Positions 39,801 through 49,259 of a stretch of DNA of 64,000 bases are shown one piece after another (the stretch's first letter is position 1; every line of letters starts with the position of its first letter). The notes below the pieces were generated by a model, which searched no databases, was not told the origin of the DNA, and was given only the letters and a program-made list of their open reading frames with translations. Made by a program: the position numbers and the translations under genes. The DNA comes from Helicoverpa zea (lineage: Eukaryota; Arthropoda; Insecta; Lepidoptera; Noctuidae). The stretch lies in NCBI RefSeq assembly GCF_022581195.2, contig NC_061459.1, positions 9,114,001-9,178,000 on the forward strand, read 5' to 3'.

Positions 39801-42466
39801 ATTACTAATTACAGAATCGAATGTAATGACTTCTTTGTTTGGTTATTGGTCACGAATACTGGGCATGTGAATACCCCAAATGCAAAAAATATGAACGTTT
39901 CCTCTTTAAAATTTTTGATTTTACCAACTTTGGACGACTCAATAAACAACTATAAAATAGTCATGAGACTTCATCTACCTTTGATAAAGCAAAGGAAAAC
40001 CCCTCATGGAATAAATGTATGATAGTGAAAACTTTCTTACAGAAACTGCAATGGGAATCACAAGGCAGACTCAAGATGCATCTGGATTTGACTATGCTAT
40101 GGCTGTGATGAAGTAAGTTAATTGCATTACATCTAAATTAAATCAGATAATGCACAATTAACAGATTAAAAACCACTTATGAAATAAAAAAAGTTTATGA
40201 AATGATTATAATTTTGGGCCACTTGCTCTTAATTTGGAGGTTTTCCTTACAGTGCTGATGCATAAATAATTATATCCTATAAATTATTCCAGGATGTGCG
40301 ACATTATCCATCAGAGGCAATACAAACTATGGCTTCGTTTCGATGCCCTCTTCAGATTGTCACCCTTCTTCAAACAACAGACCAAACTGTTGGACATCAT
40401 TCACGGACTTACCAACAAGGTAAGATTGGAAATTGACAATACACAAATACAGACTCCAGTATTACCGAAGACATCGAATTATTTTCATTAAATTCAAAAC
40501 CCACAACCTTATTTTTCATTATTTGACAGGTTATCAAGAACAAGAAGCAAACGTACCTAGAAAACAAATCCAAGGGTGTAATCCCACCGACCCTTGAGGA
40601 ACTCACCAGGACTCCTGACACCAACGACAGTGTGTTGGCCAATGACAAAACTCTAGCAGAAGATGTCTTCAAGGGTTACCGCGATGATTTGGACTTCAAC
40701 GATGAAAATGACATTGGTATATTTATTGATATCAATGTGCTAGCTCTAGCACATAGTAAATATGAGATTTTTAATATAGCGGTTTATTAACTAAATTCGA
40801 TATTATTTAACAGGTGAGAAGAAACGTCTAGCTTTCTTGGACTTGATGCTTGAATCATCTCAGAATGGAACAAACAACATCAGCGATCATGAAATCAAAG
40901 AGGAAGTCGACACCATCATGTTTGAGGTAATTAATATCTAGTTTTAATCCCACCTTTGAATGCTGGTGGTGCAAATTAGCATAAGCTAATTTAACAATTT
41001 GTAGCTTATTAAATGGACTGGTTTATAATGCATTAGCGATATAATAAGTTTCTGATAAAGAGATCGAATCTGTAAATAACTATTGCCAAATTTTCATAGA
41101 TTTTATTTCGTGAGCACTTGGCGTTAGATCCGATAAACAAAGATTGCACATTGATACGGATACAATTACTCAACAAACAACAGACTTTTGAAAAGCAAGA
41201 CATGTGGTTTGCTGCATAAGGAGGATATTTACAATTTTAATTTTCAGGGTCATGACACCACCGCCGCCGGTTCCAGCTTCGTGCTTTGTCTCTTGGGTGT
41301 CCACAAAGAGATCCAACAGAGGGTTTACAACGAGCTGTACGAGATCTTCGGTGACTCTGACAGACCAGCCACCTTCGCTGACACACTGAAAATGAAGTAC
41401 CTTGAGAGAGTCATCCTTGAATCTCTGAGGATGTACCCACCTGTACCCATCATCGCTAGGAAACTTAACCGCGATGTTACAATTGGTAAGCCTGTGAAAT
41501 TATCGATGGACTTTCAGCAACACAATTGAATGTCCTTTTTAATAATAGCGGGGTCTCTTAACTAATATATTTTTACAAAAAAATCTAGGTATACGATCTG
41601 CCAAGAACAATTTTTCGAAAAGAATTGGTTCTCGTAGATTTCCAAACATCTATTGTAGTAGACTCAAATGACACTCGGAAGAAACGTGTCTAGCAACAAG
41701 TGACGTAACAATAACGAATTTAGTTGGTCAGTTCTATCAGATTAACTTTTGAGCAATTGACGCAAAAACTATGGATTTACTGACGTCATTAGCATTTAAC
41801 CTTTCGTAAGAAACAAATTATAATAACGCACAGCGTAATTTAATTAGGTTACAAGGCTGAATTGACTCACCGTCTACATGTGTATCAATCTTTTTTCAGC
41901 AACGAAGAACTATGTCTTGCCGGCTGGTACCACCGTGGTGGTTGGTACTTTTAAAATCCACCGCAACCCTGAATATTACAAGGATCCTAACACCTTCAAC
42001 CCTGACAACTTCTTGCCTGAGAACACCTCCAACAGGCACTACTACAGCTACATTCCATTCAGTGCTGGACCCAGGAGCTGTGTCGGTCAGTATACCTAGT
42101 AATAAAATCTGTGCAGAATCGAATATAGGATTGTCCTTATTTGTTGGTTGTAGTTTGACTTTGATTTCTCTAGAACTAATGTATACTAAGCAGTAGGTAT
42201 CCATATTTTTGTTACTAGCATGAACTAATTGCAAAAGGAAAATTGGCGTTAGCAATCTCAATTTCTTGTTTACAGGTCGTAAATACGCCATCCTAAAGCT
42301 GAAGATTCTTCTGGCTACCGTGCTACGTAACTACAAGGTGACCTCCGATGTGACTGAGGAGCAGTTCAAACTGCAGGCTGACATCATCCTCAAGAGAACT
42401 GACGGCTTCAGACTGAAGATTGAGCCCAGGCAGAGGGTCCCTACCCCCACAACTATTGTTGCATAA
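36886..42466 (+). CDS. Cytochrome P450, subfamily CYP4G (copy C)
   Basis: Ten coding exons: 36886-37093, 37313-37510, 37840-38022, 40043-40112, 40293-40419, 40530-40716, 40814-40926, 41248-41485, 41900-42085 and 42276-42466; 566 aa. The N-terminal anchor is at about residues 17-34, LPGP at 48-51, the CYP4G extension at about 263-325 (KGYRDDLDFNDENDIG), helix I GHDTTAAGSS from 363, ESLR at 420-423 and heme loop FSAGPRSCVG at 495-504 with Cys 502. All catalytic motifs are intact. Codons are more GC-rich at third positions than in copies A and B, which may reflect stronger expression or a different age. Intron 3 is 2.0 kb because a Harbinger element carrying a SINE lies inside. AATAAA lies at 42474. 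Expected function: long-chain aldehyde decarbonylation for cuticular hydrocarbons. Confidence 0.93.
38416..38618 (+). pseudogene. Harbinger (HARBI1-like) transposase N-terminal fragment
   Basis: About 67 codons with the basic stretch KNKRKKLKHKRQWVDP followed by WVNRYLVGEYATLVPQL and KFKEHFRMD. This pattern, a basic RxxWV segment, then G.(Y/F)..L, then a (F/Y)xxxFRM end, is the start of HARBI1-type nucleases. The frame then runs into the SINE, and no DDE domain follows on the other side. Confidence 0.7.
38635..39036 (-). mobile_element. tRNA-derived SINE nested in Harbinger element
   Basis: On the minus strand the head near 39013 reads GTGGCCTAGTGGGCAAAG (A-box) and then GCGGGTTCGATTCCAGG (B-box), the RNA polymerase III promoter of a tRNA-derived SINE. 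The tail has GGAAGCCGACCCCAACATAG and GGCTCGGAGGATGAAAC. An exact 16-bp direct repeat TGCGTGCATAATGTTT at 38619-38634 and 39037-39052 is the target-site duplication. The family resembles the SINEs reported from noctuid moths. Further pieces occur at 46890-47145 and 62883-62962. Confidence 0.9.
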
Positions 42467-42983
42467 ACCTACCAATAAACATTCACTTGTCGACGGGATA
42501 CCTGAATGGATTGGCGTTTTATACAATGTTCAACTGCGATATTAAACTATCATTAAGACGTTATTCTATTAAGTTACATTATTTAACTCATAAGGGTTTT
42601 CCTAATGTATTTTGTAGGTAAATAAGTTAATAAGTCATTTATTTATATGCTGTCCTATTTTTGTCAACTCTGTCATGCACTTTGTAATTTTTAATGGAAA
42701 GAGGTTCATTAAAAATACGGCACTTAATGGTGTTATCTTTCGTAGAATTTAAGTAGTGGACCAGAATAATATTGATTAAACTTTCAAGTTTACTGATAGT
42801 AACTTATTCTATAGAACTCATACACCCCTTCCTTCAGAAAGGTCCGCATTTCTTAGTTATTTTATGTGCATCGTGAAGGATCCACTAAAATAAAAAGTAA
42901 TTTATTATTTCCATTTTTATTCGTTTTTCACTTAGAAGCATATGAGGTGATTTATGATTGGTAACGTTTTTTTAACCTTTTAC

Positions 42984-43214
42984 TATAGTTCGGCCATTCA
43001 GAGAATGCGTTCCTGACACGTCGCGATTGAACTGACGACGTAACTACATTCATTGATTATTGATATAATAATGTTGTTTTAATGCTCCTCAATTGTTAAA
43101 ACGGTAAACAACCAGCAAAAATATTTTTATCGTAACTGCAACGCCATTGCAAAGTTACGTCGTCAGTTCAATCGCGACGTGTCAGGAACGCATTCTCTGA
43201 ATGGCCGAACTATA
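42984..43214. mobile_element. Two-headed foldback derivative of the 968-bp element
   Basis: Starts with the same TATAGTTCGGCC left end as the 968-bp copies (62 nt) but then runs into the reverse complement of the first 169 nt of that element. It therefore has the left end at both sides and no right end. It ends GGCCGAACTATA, the exact inverse of its start, and has TATA at both tips. The result is a 62-bp perfect inverted repeat around a 107-bp centre. Confidence 0.85.
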
Positions 43215-43340
43215 TTCCTTCTTAAATATAAGCAAACGAAAATACTTTATTACTCAGATATATATATAAACATATGGGAGACCTATTTTAATATGGCTTA
43301 TGTTTAACTGATCACCAGATATAGTAACAAATAACAGACA

Positions 43341-43695
43341 AAAATAGTAAATGATCACCAAAATGAAACTCGCATTTTAATGTAAAACTATAACCAAAGT
43401 TTTAACACTTTGCTATCCTATTTAAGTGAAATTACTCCAAAATAAATCATGCGTAAGCCAAAAATAGTAAATGATCACCAAAATTAAACCACCATTTTAA
43501 AGTAAGATTATAACCAAAGTTTTTAAATTCTGCTATCCTATTTAAGCAAAATGAGTCCAAATAAATCATTGTTATCCCAAAAGTAGTAAATGATCACCAA
43601 AAGTAGTAAATGATCATCAAAATTATATCAGCGTTTTAATATAAAATGATAATCAAAGTTTTTACATCTTGCTATCCTGTTTAAGTAAACTGACT
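43341..43695 (+). repeat. Tandem array, three units of about 119 bp
   Basis: Units start near 43341, 43460 and 43579 with AGTAAATGATCACCAAAA and share ATAACCAAAGTTTT and TGCTATCCTATTTAAG blocks. The last unit has an extra local duplication of the AGTAAATGATCA motif. The inverse motif TGGTGATCATTTACTA reappears at about 44079-44094, so the array may be the internal part of a larger element ending near 44100-44230. Confidence 0.75.
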
Positions 43696-43844
43696 CCAAA
43701 AAAATAAGTTCGGCCTGATACAATAAATGTAATAACATTATGGGGACCCTTTTCCTGCACTAGGGTGGAAAATTGTCTATTGCATGCCTCTAAACAGTGC
43801 GATAAGAGTGTGTTTTCGAGGGAGTGTATTGAGAAACACATTCT

Positions 43845-43965
43845 TCTTCTTCTTTCTCCTGCCCTGTTCCCAATTTTACTTGGGGTCGGCGCAATATGTC
43901 ATTTTCTTCCATTTTCCCCTGTCACTCGTCATACTGACACTCACGCATGCATTGCAAGCCGGAGA
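43845..43965 (+). repeat. Interspersed repeat (CTGCCCTGTTCCC family)
   Basis: Contains CTCCTGCCCTGTTCCCAATT and TTGGGGTCGGCGCAATATGT. This is the best preserved of the four copies in the window and probably the 3' end of a non-LTR element. Confidence 0.6.
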
Positions 43966-44582
43966 CATAACTTAATATGGCATCATAATACTTTATTTGG
44001 TAATAAGCCTACATTTTATGGCAATCACAGTGACTTATTTAGGCAAAAATAATACATTAATTTGGTCGTCAAGAGTTGGTGATCATTTACTAAATTTGGT
44101 GGTCGAATACAATTTAAAGTGAAGTCGTGACTAAAATAGCTGGTACTATTACATTTTTTTACTTTATTTTTCTGGTGTTCAGTAGATATTTCTGGTTACA
44201 AAACTAAGGGTATCAAAGCATTTTATGGTGGTCATTATATTTGTTCCCTTTTAATATTTTCGATATTCCATCGCATGAAACTTAATTTAAAACATTTGAT
44301 AACGCATAAACTTATTATTAATAGAATGAATGGACATTGATAAATCTACATTCTACCTACGTCATGGCTAAAAACCTATCAGGAAAAATATATAACTAAA
44401 ATAATCTAGGTAGGCTATAAAATGTTATCTAAAAATATGCTACAAATTAATTCTACAGAAGACTACCTACAATAAAACTTACGTTAGGCTGCATATGCAC
44501 TGAAGCGGAACAGAGAAGTTTTGTCTCATAGCATGGCATTAAATTGATTTGATACTGAATGCGATTTACATAATATACAAAA

Positions 44583-44789
44583 CTAGCTTTCCGCCCACGG
44601 TTTCACCCGCGTCCTGATATAACTGCTTCCCGTAGCCGGATGGTGACATAAACTCCTATGTCCTATGTCCTTCTCCTGGCTCTAAACTACCTCCCTGCCA
44701 ATTTTCAGCTAAATCAGTTCAGGCGTTCTTGAGTTATAAGTGGAGTAACTAACACGACTTTCTTTTATGTATATATATATACATAAAAG

Positions 44790-44835
<46 letters not shown>

Positions 44836-44850
44836 AATATATACAACATG
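44583..44850. repeat. Lepidopteran interspersed repeat plus (TA)n microsatellite
   Basis: CTAGCTTTCCGCCCACGGTT and the later phrases TATGTCCTTCTCCTGGCTC and AATTTTCAGCTAAATCAG match from memory the end of a very common lepidopteran repeat. It runs into a pure (TA)n tract at about 44770-44850. A degraded relative starts at about 57130 (CTAGCTACTGCCCGCAGTTT). Confidence 0.6.
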
Positions 44851-45934
44851 TAACTTAATTAACGCACACCCTCAAACACCCTAATTAGAATTGTTATAAT
44901 CATAATACACACACTGAATTTTTAATTTAACATGTATATGCATTGTTATTTACTAAATTAGTTATACTAATTCTTGGAGAACTTATATATAGATGAAGTT
45001 ACAAAACAAAAAATTAGAACACAAAACCTCAAACTTAGCAAATATATAAACCTCATCTTTAAGCCGTTTGATGGACCATAGTGCCCACTAACTCTGCCGA
45101 GAAATCAGCAGGCACTTAGTGGAGTCCACTCGTAACCAAAGGGTTGGCCTATATAATTCGACCAAAGAATTTGCATTGCCATCCAGCATGGCAGTTTAGG
45201 TAATGTGAGCAGCTTTTTTTTCCAGACCCCCATCCCGCTGACAACGATACTGTTAAAGTATTTAGTATACGACATTTGAATAATACAATAATTTATTTTA
45301 TTGCATAAAATAGAACCAATTAGTACATATTTTGTCGATCTTCGTTGTTCTATCATCGTACCGCAGGCTCACTTACTCCATGTTAGTGGAAACACAGCCT
45401 AAGTCAAAAAGTAGGTACTGAAGTTACGGAACCTTTTTTATTTAATGAAAAAAGTTATTTTATTTGCATAAAATAGGTATAAAATTGATATGTTATCGTA
45501 AATTATGGTAAGTTAGACATTGCTAAAGAAACAGGCGTTAACAAGGGTGATTAATCTTGGACCTAAAGAAATTACGTACAGTAGATCAGTTATTAATAGT
45601 GGTTAGACAGTAGGTATTTTTACAAAACTAGATTGAGTCTGTATAAGTTTATAGTCTTACATTAATCAATGTTCCCATGTCTGTGATAGTAAATGAACTG
45701 AATTAACTTATTTAATAAAGAACCCCTGGCAATTATTTTTATGGAATCCAACCATTCTTAAACGAATTCATACCATCAAAAATCCCAATGTTTCTTATTA
45801 TAAACTTAAATAAATAAAGGACAAATAACTTTTTGTTATTGTTTATTCTACCGCATTGCCCATACCATGTTACGCCTGACTTTAAAATGAGAGCAATCGT
45901 TTAATTGCGCACAAAAACAGAATGTTATATATTA

Positions 45935-45974
45935 GGCTCGTATTTGTATAGCTATTTCTATACAAATACGAGCC
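45935..45974. repeat. Perfect 17-bp hairpin
   Basis: GGCTCGTATTTGTATAG at 45935-45951, a 6-nt loop and the exact inverse at 45958-45974. It lies in otherwise unremarkable intergenic DNA; it may be an RNA hairpin or a remnant of a palindromic MITE. Confidence 0.7.
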
Positions 45975-46184
45975 ATAAATGCTTTTTGTACACTCTGTTA
46001 AATTTAGTCCATATTGGTTATATCTGAAGAGTTCAAGATGTGAAATACCCAGAAGCGTATGCTGAAAGCTTTTGTGTTTAGGTAATTCATTAATGACATG
46101 CTCACTTTCTAACGTTGTTGGTCTGTTGAGGTTAGATGAGAGATATTAGGTCTTCCCTTTTTCCTGAATGTTGTCTGGCAGCCT

Positions 46185-46335
46185 CTGAAGGCAAAGAAAG
46201 AGCTGATCGCCCTGTGTGTGACATGTGCACTCTCTATTCCCTCACTCTCACAGCCCAATCTAACGGCAATCCGACACCACTGGAGAGATATCAGACCCGG
46301 GACTGAAAGATGACACAAGCTTGCATGGTACCAGA
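46185..46335 (-). mobile_element. SINE/LINE-like interspersed repeat fragment
   Basis: On the minus strand, GGTGTCGGATTGCCGTTAGA, TTGGGCTGTGAGAGTGAGG and AATAGAGAGTGCACATGTC follow one another. I recognise this order from a common lepidopteran repeat. The open frame across it is therefore not a gene. Confidence 0.5.
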
Positions 46336-46790
46336 GCGCGTGAAACACAAGGAGGCATTTCGTGATTTTGATTTAGGTGTTATTTAACAGCAAAACCTTG
46401 TAATGACTCAAAATTATAGCATAGGTAAGTATCACATATCACGAGGCTAATAAGTGTACCTACTATGTTTATTACTTCTAACGGAACAGAATTGTGATGT
46501 CATATTGTTTTACATTACACAAGGGCAGTCAACGTTCTTATTGGTCATGACCTCTTTTATTGAAAGTTCACTGATACGGAACAAATAAGGGAACATTCGA
46601 TACATTTTATTTATCGGTAAATAGGTATGCTACCTGTGAATTAGAACACTAGGGAAAAGAGAAAGTAGATATTATGTACTCGGTCAATCAAACTGTTTTT
46701 GAGAAAGAAGAAAGAGCAAGAGCATAAAGAACGTAATAAAACCTTTTGATGCTAACCACCTGAATGAGTTAATGTTAGGTACACCAACAT

Positions 46791-46862
46791 TGAATTTTTA
46801 TATATACACGTTCTTTTATATTACATGTGTAATATAAAAGAACGTGTATATATAAAAATTCA
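46791..46862. repeat. Perfect 34-bp hairpin
   Basis: Arms at 46791-46824 and 46829-46862 are exact reverse complements with a 4-nt loop (ATGT). The arms contain TATATATACACGTTCTTTTA. Its 72-nt length is like a miRNA precursor, but perfect pairing fits a palindromic mini-element or a recent inverted duplication better. Confidence 0.85.
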
Positions 46863-46889
46863 AAATATTATGTGAATGCCTGAAATAGG

Positions 46890-47145
46890 AGTCTGCTGGT
46901 TCAATTCTAGGTGGGACTACTGCTAATATAACTTATCTAAGTTACATGTAATTTCTGCATATATCTTGGACACCAATGAAAGAGTAAAGGTAAAATAAAA
47001 CATCTTAAGAAGCCTGGAGGTTAAAACCTAAAATCGCCGATCTGAGAAGCAAGTGAGATAACTCTCATTTCTTCTCTATATGAGAAGAGAATGTACCCGG
47101 CAATTGGCAGGGTAAAAAGCTGTTGATGATGAAAGGTGGCCATGT
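46890..47145 (+). mobile_element. Degraded tRNA-derived SINE
   Basis: A B-box-like CTGGTTCAATTCTAGG is followed by ATATCTTGGACACCAATGA, which matches the SINE at 38635-39036. It then carries AGAAGCAAGTGAGATAACTC and ends CAGGGTAAAAAGCTGTTGATG. The head is decayed and no target duplication is clear. Confidence 0.55.
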
Positions 47146-49259
47146 TGGTGGCCAGATATTATAACAGAAATGTAAGAAATGTGAAAAAAATGGGTATTGA
47201 GTATTGATGATTTATTTATTTATTCAGGTTAGCCAACAATTGTTTACACTTTACATAACAAAATAGCAAAAAAAAAAGAAGTTATACAAGTGCAACAATT
47301 CCTTATAGGCTTACATTGCAGGCACATAATGATATAGAAAAAATACCAAACGCATGTAAATGGTTGCAAATTCTCAAAATTCATATGGGTATGCTATACC
47401 ATAGCAACAATAAGTTCGGCCCTAACAGCCAATAAACCACACCGATGACGCATATCGCTAAAACTTTCCTGCCTCCAGTGGAATTTTATGGAATATATGA
47501 GCTATAAAAAAACTACTTAACTTTAATTAATAGCTTTTATTAGAGCCTAAAACAATAAAACATGTGTCAATATTAATCGTATATATTTTAAAAATATTGA
47601 ACCACTTTTAGAAACACGTTTCGTAACGTCTTATCTTTTGGACATCGCCACACGCTACTACTAACGATACTTTTATTTTATTTTAAACTTTTTTTATATT
47701 TTATTACTCAGTTTTGATAATTTAAGCTCTTGTACTAAGTACTATGCAGCGGTTGCCGACACGCAGTCTTGACGGAAGGGCTTGTCTAACCCTACTGCAG
47801 TCTACAGGGACATATGAAAACGCAGTCATATTCCTCAGGAATCCAATATGACGCACATTTTCTCCGTTGAGGACCTAAAGAGCTCGACATATTGTGACCT
47901 TAACCCACCGTTCTTTTGGACCCATGTCTGTCTATATTTCATAATAATTTTCTCCGAAAGTAATCTGTGTCAAATCTTCTGATATATTATGCGCTTATTA
48001 AATCGCGCACTCAAACGCACAGAAAAATCTCGATACGCGAAGCATTGTACATTTAATGTAATGTTATAAATAACTTATATTTTACTCAAATAAGGAATTA
48101 ACTGTTGTTTTGTTATTTTGTCCAATATTAAACATGGTCCGAATCCATGAAATACAGTTCAAAATAAAAAGATACATAAGGATCTAAAGTAAGGGCTTTT
48201 TTTTCAAAATTAGACATCAATGAATATGCAATGTGACTTAACACTTCGGATTTAAATAACCCAGAAATGATCATTGTAATAGTTACTAAAACAATGAAAC
48301 GCGTAATACAATATTATGTAAATGTCGCAGTCATTTAATGCTCTAGTAATTTATCAAAAACGTCGAATACGGAAATCGTTAGAAAACTATTTTTGTATAA
48401 CCCACTTTTGAAAAAGGAGTAGGTTCTCAATTCTAATGTTTACATTTATTTTTTTAATCTCGTATTCCAGCCAAGTAAGTCTAGCTAACGCAAATGCTGT
48501 GGATCATGATTTTCGTATTTTTTAACTTTTAAACAAAAACTAAGTTAAACGCAGTTGAGGCCGAATGAGATCTTGTTGCTTTACATTTTTTTACGTATCA
48601 CAAATATACCTCGGCATCGAAAATAAATACCTAAAATTTTTTGGCCTGTAATTTCTGATTACATACTCAAAAAGCCTCCTAAGAAAGAAGTAAAGATTAA
48701 AAAAAAAAAACCTAAGAAAGAATAACATTAAACCCGTAGCAGTATAGAAGTTAAATGCTTGTCTATCGATGAGTTCTACCCCAAATAATTAGTATTTTTG
48801 TCAAAAGACTGTAAATTTATTCAAACTGCGACACGCATTTACCGATATATAAATAAAATGAAGGTAAATTAAAATTGCTTTCTCAGTACTGGTTGTAAGA
48901 CCGTGCTAAAAACAATAATTTAGGAAAAAATCTTTTTTGTGACTTATTTATCTTACGACTAGGTACAGTGGTAAATTTTAATTTTATGTGCCAAAAACTA
49001 TAATCTCCAAAAATAACCTAAAAACAAAAAAAAATATTAAGTGATTACAATATTTTAAAAAAACTTGCTTTCACAAAAACATCAAATACAGCAAATGTTT
49101 AAAATTTACGCAACAACGCTTACTTCACAAAAAGTTTGCAATAATCTTTATTGGGAACATAAAATAGTGCTTCGTACTAAAATCATATAATTCGCATTAC
49201 AGTGAATTTGAAGAGTCATCACAGTCAGTATTTTTACATTGCATTTCGTTTACAGGAAA
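47146..49259. other. 5' flank of CYP4G copy D, no other gene
   Basis: AT-rich intergenic DNA. Its end carries the splice acceptor (TTTACAG, AG at 49254-49255) 4 nt before the ATG of copy D. The upstream non-coding exon cannot be placed. Confidence 0.45.

Noticed and set aside
43341..43695. Possible CRISPR-like array
   Set aside because: The units are 119-bp tandem repeats with no unique spacers, in an animal genome.
46109..46348. 79-codon minus-strand frame
   Set aside because: It lies in an interspersed lepidopteran repeat.
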